NCBI GenBank assembly: GCA_012845835.1
Contig: JABAKD010000020.1
Coordinates: forward strand, 4,982,720 to 5,046,719
DNA length: 64,000 nucleotides
DNA from: Undaria pinnatifida
Lineage: Eukaryota; Sar; Phaeophyceae; Laminariales; Alariaceae
Reading direction: 5' to 3'
A program made the translations under genes and the position numbers. Shown here piece by piece: positions 24,387 to 36,397 of the stretch. Position 1 is the first letter of the stretch, and the number at the start of each line of letters is the position of its first letter. The notes under the pieces were generated by a model that saw only the letters and a program-made list of their open reading frames with translations, was not told where the DNA came from and searched no databases.

Positions 24387-24455
24387 CTGAAGTTACAGAC
24401 GGTGACGGGCCTTGAGTGGTAGGCCCTTGCGTAGGGCCCGGCGTCGTATTTGGAA
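24387..24455 (-). CDS. PTS cassette exon 11
   Basis: 69 nt, phase 1-1. The acceptor is CGCTGCAG and the donor CAG|GTTAGT. It encodes VPNTTPGPTQGPTTQ...VTSG. It is closely paired with cassette 10, only 333 bp away, indicating a recent local duplication. Confidence 0.63.
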
Positions 24456-24719
24456 CTGCAGCGGCCGACGTTTGCGTTTTTTGGTCAACAAGGGTAGTTA
24501 TCAATGTCAGAACGCCGACGGTGGTTTCGTCTTCGGGACTTGCATCAGTCACAGTAGGTGCACAGAAGTGTAGAACCCGATATCGCAATCAGATTTCAAT
24601 TGATGCTGCTACAACAATGGCTATTGGTGATGGATCTACAATTATCATCCGGGAAGAAAAGATCTGCATCAATCATTTGATGGCCCAAAAATGGAAGGCA
24701 CAAACCTGAAGATACTAAC

Positions 24720-24788
24720 CTGATGTTGCAGACGGTGTCGGGCCTTGGGTGGTAGGCCCTTGCGTACGGCTTGGCATCGTACTCGGAA
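24720..24788 (-). CDS. PTS cassette exon 10
   Basis: 69 nt, phase 1-1. The acceptor is CACTGCAG and the donor CAG|GTTAGT. It encodes VPSTMPSRTQGPTTQ...SATSG. It is a sister of cassette 11, and the flanking intron is also nearly the same. Confidence 0.63.
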
Positions 24789-25239
24789 CTGCAGTGGCGG
24801 CCGTTAGCGTTGATTTGGTAAATGATGTTAGTTATCAATGCCAGAACACCGACGGTGGTTTCGTCTTCGGGACTTGCGTCAGTCACAGTAGGTGTATAGG
24901 AGTAAAGAATCCTATATCGCAATCATATTTCAGTTGATGCTGCTACAACAACCGCAATAGGTGATGGATCTACAGCTCTCATCTTGAAAAGGAACGCTCA
25001 GCAGCTGTAGTGTAGGTGAAAGCAATGTATCAAGATGAAGCCTGTGTAGCTACTATACATGGTAGACTCGTACTTGTAGAATTATGCCACGATGCTTCGA
25101 ACGGGGCACACGGACATCTATAATACCGTTGCTCATGTAGACGATGTGATTTTCATGGCTCATGGTGGTTTCAACGTCAAGTATAACACAACGATAGGAA
25201 GATCCGACGCAGAGATTACATAGCCTCCTTCATTTTGAC

Positions 25240-25560
25240 ATCGGACCCTCAGCAGCACTCCACATGACCACAAACACCTCGCACCATACCCCTCCTGAGT
25301 CGTCCCACGGTAGGGATGCAGCGGCCATTTCTGAGCCCCTGCCATGAGGGGCTCAATCTCTCATCCAGGACATGACTTTGAAGGCATTCGTTTGCGCAAT
25401 CCCATCAGCAACTTCATGCTCTAGTCTAGACTCAAAACAATTTCGCTCGCGGAATTATCAGACTAACCGATAGGTCCTCACTTGAGGTGTTCAACCAATC
25501 AGATTGTCAGAAGGCCAGGAACACCGTATGGCCCAAACAAAAAATCAACCCCTGCCGTGG
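25240..25560. repeat. Intronic repeat T, copy 2, with hairpin
   Basis: It matches 18560-18900. The stem is 25333-25340 with 25347-25354, GAGCCCCT/AGGGGCTC. Confidence 0.55.
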
Positions 25561-25935
25561 ATCAATCTCCGTTGGTCTATGTATACCACGTAGACCACGT
25601 AGACTGCTGTAGACGTAGACGTCCAACGATCGTTTGTGGCGCCTGACCACGTGTAACGTCGTTCGGTGTCGGGACACGCGTTTCTTCTTGATGTTTTTGA
25701 TCAACGGGATCAAGCGGTATTGCCTCACGTACCCTGCTACAGTAGTATCCAAGGTCGACAGCCCAAGCGTTGCGGTGTCATAGGCGCCGCCGTGAAGTCA
25801 GACTGCAGAAATCCTCAAATCAACTGGATCTTCCTTTGAACATCTGTACAAAACTACGGGCTATGGCGGTGTGCACGAAAAGGAACACACATCTGCACCA
25901 ATCGTTTTGTGCCCCAAGGCTTTGGTAGCACCAAC

Positions 25936-26005
25936 GCAAAGCTGCAGACGGTGTCGGGATGTTGGTGGCAGGCCCTTACGTCGGGCTTGGCGTTGTATTT
26001 GGTGG
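25936..26005 (-). pseudogene. PTS cassette 9, frame broken
   Basis: 70 nt, not a multiple of three, with a stop in the PTS frame. The acceptor is TAG and the donor a weak GTTGGT. Confidence 0.5.
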
Positions 26006-27099
26006 CTACCGTTTGCTTTTGATTACGAAAAAAGGAAAATTCTGATTGTCGGAACGCCGAAGACAGTGTCATCTTCGGAGCTTGTATCCGTCCTATCATG
26101 TGTATGGCCAGAGAGGCGGCATATATTTACTGATTGACGCTGGTACGACCGTGGCAGTTTGTGGTTCTGACAGTCATCGTCATCGACGGAAACCAGCTGT
26201 GCACACTCCTCGTCAGGATAAAGAGATGATGCTGATGAGGGGAATCTGTCCGAATGAAGTCTTCGTTGCTACATAAACTAAGCTATAAGTCGTGTTAGCT
26301 ACGAATAGTCGGTGTTACTTCCCGGCCACTTGAGCGATGCCATTGTACATTCTTTAGTTTTCAAGAGGTACTTTTCGTTATACCTCTGGTTCTACTGCGG
26401 TAGCTCATACGAACATATGAGTTCCTCGTTTCAACGTGCGACACCCCCGCGATTTCAAGCCAACCACATCCCGCAGGGGAACCTTTTACCATAGGGTTAT
26501 GTTGCGTTCGCCCAGCAGACGCACGGGGAGGTACAAGTCGCTGATTGCTCAGTTGATGATAGATGAGCGTCTCTTATTGTCCATGTCTTCCTGGGGGTCG
26601 ACTACGAAAGTGAAATGAGTGGCACTACTGCAACACCGATGATATTAGTCCCCTTCAGGCCGGTATCCATCATCGCCTGTCAAAGCTCACAGTCATTCTA
26701 CACTCTACTTGTTTGGATTCTACATACCACATGTCCCCGTAGAAGAGAATGGTCTGTAGTCTACCCGTGAACATCGCAGGCACTTAGTGCTGACTTTTCA
26801 CGGATCACGTAGGTTCGTGTTGTGACTTGGGCATCTTTTTCGTGAGTTTTGAATAACAGGTTCCCGCTTGTTTGGCGTACGTGTGCGCACTCCGGTGGTG
26901 TCAAAGGTAAAGGTTCGAGGATTGCAGCGTCAAGGTCACCGTTCAGTTGTCAGACTGCGCGGTGAAACAATACTACGGCTGTGCCCACTTCTACCATCAA
27001 ATGCAAACAACTGCGCTATGACGGTATGCACAACATAAGGAAAACACAGCCTAGACCTCCATCGATCTCTCTGTGTCCCAAGGCTTGAATGGCACTAAC

Positions 27100-27183
27100 C
27101 CGATGTTGCAGACGGTGTCGGTGTCGGGTCCTGGGAGACAGGTCCTTGTGTGGGACTCGGTGTCGTACTTGGGCCTCCAGCGG
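27100..27183 (-). CDS. PTS cassette exon 8
   Basis: 84 nt, phase 1-1. The acceptor is AACGGCAG and the donor CGG|GTTAGT. It encodes AGGPSTTPSPTQGPVSQ...SATSG. Confidence 0.65.
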
Positions 27184-28016
27184 CTGCCGTTTGCGCTGGA
27201 TTGGGAAGCAGCGATATTAACCATTGTGGGAGCGTCGACGGTGTCGTTTGCACTAAGGTAGGATCCCACAGCGCAAAACAGTTTTAATCATGCTTGTGCG
27301 ACAAAGACAGCATACGTTCATTCTGCTCGTCGCGTTCGGTATAATTCAGCTTCACTGCAAACGAGACGCCTACGTCCAGCTGACGCCAGCCTAGCTACCA
27401 TACACGGTGGTGGTTGAATTATGCAACCCTGACTCCGAGGGGGGCACATGGATGGACTCGACCCGTGTTGCACATTCTCTGCCACACGAGGTTGTCTCAT
27501 GGCTTGCTTCGGTGCCGGGGATAAACGTAGACGAAGGGGGGCTTACAGACAACGCATACTGTATCCCCGTTTAACCCGGTATGTGTACATCTTCTGTTAT
27601 CCTTCGCAAGGCACCAGAAGCACTTCACACGTTTACAAAAACCGTGTGCCGTACTCCGCCGTTGTGTTCGTACGGTCATGCATGTTAGCAGGGTATATAT
27701 CACCCCATGAAAATATTGACAGTAACACGTGACGTGTCCCGTAGTGTGTGGTACGACGTGTGTCCATTCGCCAATTTATTTAAAAAGCCGGATCGAGTAT
27801 CCGTGGCGCACTTACTCTAACCTGGCTTGAGGTGGGGACTCCAACCGTGGCATTGTCACAGGCATCGCTCACTAGTCGGACTGCGAAAAACCTGAGTCCT
27901 GCCCAGGCTTTGCTTCTCACATGAAATGTGAACAACAATGAGTCATGTCGGCATGCAAAATGATAGCACGATCGGCATGTGCATCAAGTCAATGATACCT
28001 CAACCCTTGCGCGGCA

Positions 28017-28110
28017 CTAGCCCGAAATAGAGGAAGTAGCAAATGGTGTCGGTGTCGGGTCCTGGGTGGCAGGCTCTTGCGTGGAGCTTGGCATCGTAGT
28101 TGGATAATCA
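28017..28110 (-). pseudogene. PTS cassette 7, degenerate
   Basis: Similarity persists to the TQ-P-T-P core, but there is an insertion near the donor (reads CTAG) and no clear acceptor. A tandem SINE-like repeat starts just downstream. Confidence 0.5.
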
Positions 28111-28189
28111 GCGACTGCGTCGCTATAATACCCTGTACAGTCAGTGTATCTTGGGAGTATTACGTTGAGCTTTTCCTACCGGGGCACAG

Positions 28190-29000
28190 GTTTACACATG
28201 AATACGGCCGAACATCCGGCTCACGTTATGTCGAACTTGAAAAATACCCTCCCCGGTATCCCCAGGAAAAAAAAACCGCTTGGATATTGACAGGTCCGCC
28301 CGTATATCCGGCCAACCTGGTATCCCGCCGTTTCAGGGGGGGAGAGTGCTATCAACTGAGCTTAGTTTGGGTAAGCTATGGGCTAACCTTTTGCAAGTGG
28401 TCAAACGGACTAATACTCTACTAATCCCTTAACGAATGGCGTCGTCGATAAACCATGGGTTTTTTGGGTTGTGGGTGCAAATCTCACCATCCACAGTAAT
28501 AAACCTTTTTCAGACTTTCCCCATGTCGAACTTGAAGAATACTCTCTACGGTATACCCAGGAAATGAAACCGCGTGGATATTGACAGGCCCGCCCGTATA
28601 TCCGGCCGACCTGGTATCCCGCGGTTTCAGGGGGGGAGAGTGCTATCAACTAGGCTTATTTTGGGTAAGCTATCGGTTAACTTTTTGCAAGTAGTCAAAC
28701 GGAATAATGCCCCACTAGACTAATCCCTCAACAAATGGCGTATAGACCATGTTTTTTTGGGGTGGTGGGTTCAAATCCACCATCCACAATAACAAACTTT
28801 TTCAGACTTTCCCCATGTCGAACGTAAAAAATACTCTCCCCGGTATCTCCAGGAAATGAAACCGCTTGGATATTGGCAGGTCTGCCCGTATATCCGGCCG
28901 ACCTGGTATCCCGCCGTTTCAGGGGGGGAGAGTGCTATCAAATGAGCTTGGTTTGGGTAAGCTATGGGCTAACCTTTTGCAAGTGGTGAAACAGACTTAT
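28190..29000 (+). repeat. Tandem SINE-like repeat V, about 2.7 units of 296 bp
   Basis: The block CCCGCCGTTTCAGGGGGG recurs near 28.33, 28.62 and 28.92 kb (the middle copy with a G in place of the second C pair). Each unit has a decayed tRNA-like segment (TGGCGT... then GTGGGTTC/GTGGGTGC and CCATCCAC) and a body ending in TTTGCAAGTGGTCAAACGGA. The same unit occurs inverted at 44.41-44.79 kb. Confidence 0.8.
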
Positions 29001-29579
29001 GCCCAACAAATTCCTGAAAATTCGAGATCGACGAACTTCTCTCGTGGTTGCATGGTTCCTCGAGGTGGAAACGTAGGAAGCAAAATGTAACAGACAATAC
29101 GCAGCTCCGTTTATGACAGGGTCAGACTCGCTAATATAGCAGCCAAGTCTACATATTTCCACATTCTTTGAAATATATATGCAAGAGGCCGTATATTCAT
29201 GGCGTAGAAACAGCACATCATAACTGTTCTACACATATCCCGCCCATACTAATAACTGGAATATGTCATGTGGGTCGCGTAGGTTTGCTGTACGCGTTTT
29301 GTATGTACCTGCTGGGCGTTCTTGACATTAGGATCCAGTCTCCGCGCCTTACGTACGAATTCTCTGGTATCGTCTGATTTTGCATGGAAAATCGAAGCGC
29401 TGCAGTGTCAACGCCATCGCTCGGTAGTCGGACAGCGTAGTAATTGAAACAAGCCGTAACCTGCTTCGACAATGAAACTTGGACAACAACCGTACGTAAT
29501 ATGAAAGTATGTTCAAACCGATGTACACGATTAGCATCTGCATCAACGGTTTGATACCCTACGATTGGGCGGCACTGAC

Positions 29580-29657
29580 CTGACGTTTCCGAAGGTGTCG
29601 GGAACTCAGTGGCAGGCCCTTGCGTGGGGCTTGGCGTCGTACTTGGCACTGCAGTGG
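29580..29657 (-). CDS. PTS cassette exon 6
   Basis: 78 nt, phase 1-1. The acceptor is AATGGCAG after a pyrimidine-rich tract, and the donor CAG|GTCAGT. It encodes ATAVPSTTPSPTQGPAT...ETSG, close to the family consensus. Confidence 0.67.
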
Positions 29658-30496
29658 CTGCCATTTGCGTTGGATTGGGCAACAAGGGGGGTCAGTTTTG
29701 TAGAACCGCCTACGGCGGTGTTTGCATCGTGGCTTGCGTCAGTCATATCTGGTGTATGGTCAGATATCGAAATTGAAATCTGTTTCGATCGACCCCGACA
29801 CAATCGAGGCAAGGAATGATTCTGGCAGTCGTCTTGGTCAATCCCGGTATAATTCAGCTGTAGTGCAGACGAGGGGCATATTTCGGGCTGACGAGTCCCT
29901 TAGTAGCCCCTTACACTCTCTCGGCAGGAGAGCGGACTAGTAATCGCTGATTCTTCAGCTCGTGATAGATGGAAGTCTGTAATGACTCGCGATTTCCTCA
30001 AGGTAGAGGTGTTCAGAAATGAAGAGGGGCCTGACAGACACGATGTAATCGCCCGCCGTATCTCGATACTACTACACAGTTTCCGCAACGCCGTTGCAAT
30101 CGGAATTCCATGTGCTTCAAGTATTATAGCTCATCGCGTTTCCCCATGGTGTGTGTACCATACAAACACCTCTCTTCTAGGTGTTTAGTAAACTGTAATG
30201 GAGTGTTTGTCACGTGGCGCGTGTTTCGCACTGCTTTGCGCTACGACTTGTTGCTCGCTACGATGTTCATGGACGAGAGGATCCGGCCTGGATGTTCCTT
30301 CCGTACGCGTATTCCGGCAATGACTAAGATGGAGATTCAACGACGTGTAGAGTCAAAGGAACCACTTGGTTGGCGTGCGCCGTAATTGCTGCTTGTCCTG
30401 GCTTTCGTCAGACAACATGTGAACAACTACTGCGCGGAGAACACGGTCGGCATCTGCATCAATCGCTAAGTGCCACAGGCGTTGGTTAGCACTTAC

Positions 30497-30574
30497 CCGA
30501 ACTTGCTGGCAGTGTCGGGCCCTGCGTCGTAGGCGCTTGCGAGGGGTTTGACGGCGTGCTTGGGACTTGAGTAG
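30497..30574 (-). CDS. PTS cassette exon 5
   Basis: 78 nt, phase 1-1. The acceptor is AACGGCAG after a TTCCTTCTCATTTC tract, and the donor CGG|GTAAGT. It encodes ATQVPSTPSNPSQAPTT...ASSG. Confidence 0.67.
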
Positions 30575-31120
30575 CTGCCGTTTGCATGAAATGAGAAGGA
30601 AGGGGATCAGTCATTTTCGGCACGCCGACGGCGGTGTCAGCGCCGGAACTTATGTTGGCCACGTTTTGCATAAAGTACGAGACTGAAAAAGCTTTCTGGT
30701 GACGCTCGTGCAACAGCTACAATTAACGATTGCCATGCTTGTCTTACGAGTATCCAACGTGCTCGGCATATAAACTATGTGTCTAGTGCAGGGGAGAGGG
30801 ATATTTCCGACTGAAACCTGCGTAGCTATCACGCAGAATAGTCGCGGGTTGTTTTTTTCCTGACTGGTGGTGTTCTTTCAAGGCTCATGGTTGCCTCGGG
30901 GTTGAAAGTAGGGGAGGTGGGCCTGACAGAGACAATGTATATTGCGGCCCTGATAATCTTGACACCCATACAACGCCCAACGTCCGCAACGGCTTGCCCA
31001 ACATCAGAGGTGTTCCACGTGCTTAGACACACCGTATATCAAGTACGCAGACGAGCATAGGAATATGAGGCCTGTATCTGCATCAATAGATTCGTAACCC
31101 AATATGAGAGCAGCACTAAC

Positions 31121-31204
31121 CCGAAATTGCAGACGGCGTCGGTGTCGGGTCCTGTGTGGCAGGACCTTGGATAGGACTTGGCGTTGTATTTGAAGCGCTA
31201 TTAG
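31121..31204 (-). CDS. PTS cassette exon 4
   Basis: 84 nt, phase 1-1. The acceptor is AACGGCAG and the donor CGG|GTTAGT. It encodes ANSASNTTPSPIQGPAT...SAISG. Confidence 0.65.
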
Positions 31205-32593
31205 CTGCCGTTGACGTTGGATTGGGAGACGTTGCGATCAATCATGGTTGGAACACCGACGATGGTGTTGACATCCGGGCTTGTATCGTTAACATAATTC
31301 AGGCATGTGGGCTGACAATTTAATCCATTTCACTTGAGGTTGGCACAACTGAGGCAAGTTTTGAGTCGGATACAGGAGTCGTCTGCTGTCTTTCGTACTT
31401 AACTGCTGTGCAAACTGGGGGCATCCAATCCCACTGAAGCCTGCGCAGCTACAATATTCAGTGTGTGTATGCGGGTACTGTAGTACTACGTTACTCATCC
31501 CAGGCGGGAAAACGATGGTGTTTATTTGACCGGTTGCTCATTCGTTGGCAGCCGGTGCTCTTTCTTGGCTCATTATTGACCTTGAGGGCGAGTGTAACAG
31601 GAATATCTGAGTCAGTGGCGAAGGCGATACATAGCCCCCTTGACAGCGATATGCATTATATCGTGCACTCTGTAGTCCATTAGTGTATATTTGATTCGTA
31701 GTCACTACACTGTTGATGAAGATACACACAATATGCGGGGAATCTCGGTTTGACAGTTCCCGTCGGTATGTTGTTTGTTCAAGTTGTTACTACCTTCCCA
31801 TCAAAGTATCGGGGAACGTTGCAGGCAATGCTGCAAGGAATTTTACTATAGGACGGTTTGTCGGTAAGTACACCTAACCGTAGAGTACATATTCCGGTAA
31901 CATGGGCATTGTGCCGTATTGAGCAGGTGACGGCAAACCCACTCCCTACACCTCCTTTCTTTTTCTCTTCTCCTTCTACTTCCGACCTATCTCCTTCGTT
32001 TCCATGTTTTGGCCACATAAACGCCGCTTTGAATCTATCTTCTTTCCTCTTCACAAGGGATCCTAACAGACACTTTGGCGCCACCTCTGCAGCTCTAAGC
32101 AACAAGACAGAGCCTCGAGACGTGTTAGTGTTTCATGCGTAAGGCGCCCGCAACGTTGCGCAAGCGGCCAAAGACATTGCACGTGGGTTAGGCTACAGTC
32201 TGCAGCCAGCACGACATAGTTCCCGTTTTCGGGCCGTTTTACGTACATCACTGCGTATTAAACCATCTTAGACATGTGTTTTGTAGAGTGGTAGTGGCAT
32301 GTTACCTTTCAGGTCATTAGTCTATATCTCACGGTACGTGTCTCTCTTGGTAGTGGTTTCGAATAACGTGATCAAGCAGTCGTGCCTTGCGTACTTTGGC
32401 AGCGTCTAAGGTGGATACTCGAATAATTGAAGATCCTAGGGAACCACGCTTGCGTCGGACAACAGAACACTTTAAAATCCGCCCAGACCTGCTTCCGACC
32501 AACATATGAACACGATCGGGCGCATGACGATACGTGTAAGGATAGACATACAATCTGCATCTTCATCTGCACACAACTCTTGGGAAGGCTAAC

Positions 32594-32677
32594 CCGAACC
32601 TGCAGTTGGTGTCGGCGTCGGGTCCTGTGTGGTAGGTCCTTGAGTAGGTCTTGGTGTCGTAATTAAAGCGTCCATAG
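32594..32677 (-). CDS. PTS cassette exon 3
   Basis: 84 nt, phase 1-1. The acceptor is TAAAAG, weaker than in other copies, and the donor CGG|GTTAGC. It encodes AMDALITTPRPTQGPTT...TAGSG. Confidence 0.58.
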
Positions 32678-33400
32678 CTTTTAGGTGCGCCGAATGGAGA
32701 AGCAAGGCGAAGGACGGTTGTCGGAAAGCCGACGGCGGTTTCGGTGTCGTGGCTTGCGTTAGTGAAAATTATGTGTCGCATCCGTCATTGAAACCAGTCT
32801 CGAATGCCGCCAGAATAACAGACGCATGCACCGATGTCTGTAAGCGTGTGGTACATATATTGTAACTAGTCTATAGTGCTGGCGATGGGGATATTGACGC
32901 TGGAGCCGACTTAGCCATCGTACATCAGGATGAATTGCTCTGGGGTCGAGTCTTTAACGCCACCTGTTACTTTATTTACATGTGCGATGCCATGGCTCAT
33001 GGTTGTATTGCGGTCGAGTATGTAGAAGAGAGGGAAGGAGATCTACAACAGTAATACACACACCAAAACATAACCCCTTTTATCCAGATACGTATACCGC
33101 GTCTGCAGCGCCAGCCAAATGTCAGACCATATTACGCCCCGTGGAAAACGTAGTGCACCTGTTCCAAGTACATCCCTCTTGGGAACATAATGGTAACGTT
33201 CAGCTCCACGTAGAGTATTCAAATTTTGTGCGACTACGACTTGCGCCTCTTCCAATGTCTTTTTTTAAGAGCAGAATACCGCGTTCGGGCACTGCTTGGT
33301 AGTCGAAGTGCTCGGCAATCGGACTGCAGAAAACGCGAAATCTGGCCGAACCTGCAGTACAGGGTCTACGGTGGTATTGTAAAACTTCGGCAGCACTGAC

Positions 33401-33484
33401 CCGAAGTTGCAGTCGGTGTCGGCGTCGGGTCCTGAGTGGCAGACCCTATCGTTGGACTTGGCGTCGTACTCGAAGGGTCGTCAG
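33401..33484 (-). CDS. PTS cassette exon 2
   Basis: 84 nt, phase 1-1. The acceptor is ACGACAG and the donor CGG|GTCAGT. It encodes ADDPSSTTPSPTIGSAT...TATSG. Confidence 0.65.
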
Positions 33485-34556
33485 CTGTCGTTTCCGCTGA
33501 GTTGGGCGACGAGGCGAACAATCGTTGTCGGGACGCCGACGGTGGTGTCAATGGCGGAGATTGCACCAGTCACACATTAGGTATACGGTTCAAGATTGCA
33601 ACCCGTTCCGACTGACGCTGATGCACCAAAGGTAATCATGCCGTTTCTCTCGTCTTGGTCGATGTATTGTCCCTCTTTCTCAAGCATTAGACTACATGAA
33701 CAACCATCCCTCCAAAGGAAATCATTAATTAAGCAATTGCTTAGGTACACCGGGTCCCGTTTTGCTAAGTAGATTATTTAGGCCAACCCCCCCCCCCCAA
33801 ATAAATGGACGCAAATGATATAATAAATATAATGGTATACAGAAGCTCACCCATTACATACATATACCCCAGTCGTAGCGGAGACAAGGGGCAAATTTTT
33901 AGGCTGAACCTGTGTATCAGGCACGATGCAGTAGATCCAGACCGGTAGGATAGTACTGTACGCTGCTCGGAGAGTCACAGGATGTCTTCAACACGAGTTG
34001 CTGATTCCTGGAAACATGACGTGCTTTCACGGCCCATGTCTGCCTCGGGGAGACAGAGCTAGGGGGACACACCGGGTATGCGTTACGCAGCCCCGTGTAT
34101 CCTGATGTTATCATGCATCGTCCGTGCCTCTGCCGTCACCCCAGCGTGTTCCACGTGCCTACGATCACTGCGCACCATTTATTTCCCGTTGTCTATAGCT
34201 AATAATACTACGTACAGCTTTCATAGATGGTACGTGTTTGCAGAATAGTCGCACGCCATGAGTCACGGGGGTTTGCAAAGTCTTGCATTTCTTGTTGGTG
34301 TTTGTGAGGAACCGCACTCAGCGTCCGTGCCTCACGTGCTCCGGTAGTGGCTACAGTAACGACGAGTACACACTCAACAAGTAGTAATACGGGCGAAGAC
34401 ACCGCGTGGAAGTGAGACTGCATCTTACCTTAACCACGCCATGGACTTGTTATGGCATCAGAGATGAGCAACTTTGGGCTATGGCGGCGTGTTCACAACA
34501 ATGAGACACAAGGCCTGCGTCACCGGTTGGTGACGTAAGACTTGGGGAGAACTAAC

Positions 34557-34625
34557 ATCTATTTGCTATCGGCGCCGGTGTCGGATCCTGGGTGGCAGGC
34601 CCTTGCGTGGAGCTTGTCGTCGTAT
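34557..34625 (-). CDS. PTS cassette exon 1 (nearest Cys exon copy 1)
   Basis: 69 nt, phase 1-1. The acceptor is GACTCGTCAG and the donor AGAT|GTTAGT. It encodes DTTTSSTQGPATQ...PIAN. Its 3' end differs from all other copies and lacks TSG. Confidence 0.55.
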
Positions 34626-34759
34626 CTGACGAGTCAGTAGCGCTCGTCAGCGCTTCAGCGCGTGTCAAGGCGATACATTAGTGTCAGATAAATTACGGCA
34701 GTGTCGGCTCCGGGGCTTGCGTCGGTAAAACTAGGCGTGGTGTGACCGGCTTGGATTGA

Positions 34760-35880
34760 CGTCGTTACAACACAGAAAAGTAACTGTTTTACGTCCCAGT
34801 ATTAGTTTTCTCGTCGTTTGGTAATGAACGGTTCAGTATTTTTATTCCGATTGCATTATATTGGGCAAATTGGATAACCGAGAGGTGCGTTAAAACACAT
34901 ATAGCCAAGGCAAGAGATTGCACAGGATCATAGCTTCAGCACGAGAGAGCTGACGCCGAACATCAGAATATAAGTAATGCGTGATGTCCAAATTTGATTG
35001 TAGAAATACTATCTCGTCCGCTTATTAACGAACACGAGCCTTCTCTTGTGACGAATTCATCTGCCAGATCTATTACTGGTAACTATTAATAGCAGCAAAG
35101 TGCTATAACAAGGATTACAATGTATGTATGGTACATGTTACGACACGCAGCTTACTTAAACGTGCCAACGGTTCGCCGTCATCCATATAGTCTACTGATT
35201 GGCGATTGGCAAGAGATGGAGCGGCCTATTTTCATCACGCTTTGTCCCGAATAGCCAAGTAATGAAGAACGCACACACTGTTAACAATATACTAAAGTAT
35301 GGCACGGGTTAGCCGCGTGCCAGCGATTTGCAGCGCCTTGTATTGATGCGGTAGACCATGAAACTGGGCAACAACCGTGAATATCACACAACTCCCAACC
35401 CCCCCCTTGACCTTGTCCCTGATTTTCAGCCCTCACACACAGGTAGGTGAACATCAGCATCTGGGGCAATAACAAGCGCTCTTGACGAAAGCAAGTCACA
35501 AAATAGGTTATAGCAATCCAAACCAGGTAATGGCGTGTCCTGTATCAGGTAGAGGCGTGCCCTGTTCGTAAGACGGGTAGAAATCGCGTTGAACTACCCT
35601 TATCTGGAGTTCCGTGTGACGATGGTTTTGAAGAATAGACGCGTAACTGAGCGATACATATGGTACCGGCTGTCCGGTGGCTATAGGAAATAACAAGACT
35701 GCAAGCAATAGCGATGATGTACGGCAAGTCAACTGCCTTGATGGAAAATGTCGCGGCACGTAATGAAGTCGTTCATCTGTTTTGCTCGCCTCGATTTCGA
35801 ACTACCAGTATCGCGCCACATTAGGCGAAGGGCCCTTATTTTTCACATACATCCGCGACGCGGAATGCAAAACCCGATAT
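34760..35880. other. Putative intron, no gene recognised
   Basis: AT-rich with short ORFs only. It lies between cassette 1 and the R repeats that precede Cys exon copy 1. Confidence 0.4.
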
Positions 35881-35888
35881 ATTATAAA

Positions 35889-36126
35889 AATGAAAATACA
35901 CTCCAGCTGTGAGATCGAAGATTTCGTCGAAACTCATCTTTGCAAGCTGTGTGTGATACTCCGATTGCGCGCATTACGAGTTGTGTGTCCTCATTAAGGA
36001 TATAGGTCGGCAACTCCCCTTACAACTACAGTGTAGCTATCAGGGTCAACAGGGTGATTTTAGTCAGTCTGTGCGCGGAAACTATAAAACCCGTTTCTGA
36101 GGGGGACAAAATCTGACAGCTGTGGA
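35889..36126 (-). repeat. R-family repeat
   Basis: 3' end at the low coordinate, about 238 bp, truncated after the GGGGGACAAAATCTGACAGC block. A second copy abuts it in the same orientation. Confidence 0.85.
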
Positions 36127-36129
36127 GAT

Positions 36130-36312
36130 ATATTATAAAATAATGAAAATACACTCCGGCTGTGAGACAGAAGATTTCGTCGAAACTCATCTTTGCAAGC
36201 TGTGTGTGATACTCCGATCGCGCGCATTAAGAGTTGTGTGTCCTCATTAAGGATATAGGTCGGCGACTCCCCTTACAACTACAGTGTAGCTATCAGGGTC
36301 AACAGGATGATT
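36130..36312 (-). repeat. R-family repeat, tandem second copy
   Basis: About 183 bp from the same fixed end, truncated after GGTCAACAGGATGATTTTAG. It lies within 90 bp of the Cys exon 1 donor. Confidence 0.85.
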
Positions 36313-36397
36313 TTAGTCAGTAGATATATAAGACATCGGCCACAATCACTGAGCAAACATCCAGCAAGCACAACGTCATACCCCTGGCGGCACTCAC

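Larger units (their letters stand above)
16212..35000 (-). repeat. Tandem array of exon-plus-intron units
   Basis: Besides the 17 PTS cassettes, the intervals between them repeat several blocks in the same order. One is like GTGCAGGCGAGGGGCATAT followed by CCTGCGTAGCTAC (20.8, 23.0, 25.0, 29.9, 30.8, 31.4, 33.9 kb). Another is like CATGGCTCATGGTTGC followed by TGACAGAGACGATG (23.2, 27.5, 30.9, 33.0, 34.0 kb). Both exons and introns were duplicated, then diverged. Confidence 0.8.

Noticed and set aside
24480-33580. Longer cassette exons starting at a conserved GCAAG about 70 bp upstream
   Set aside because: That start is phase 2 and in several copies the upstream half is in a different frame from the PTS core. 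The CAG acceptor gives phase 1-1 and lengths divisible by three in all intact copies.
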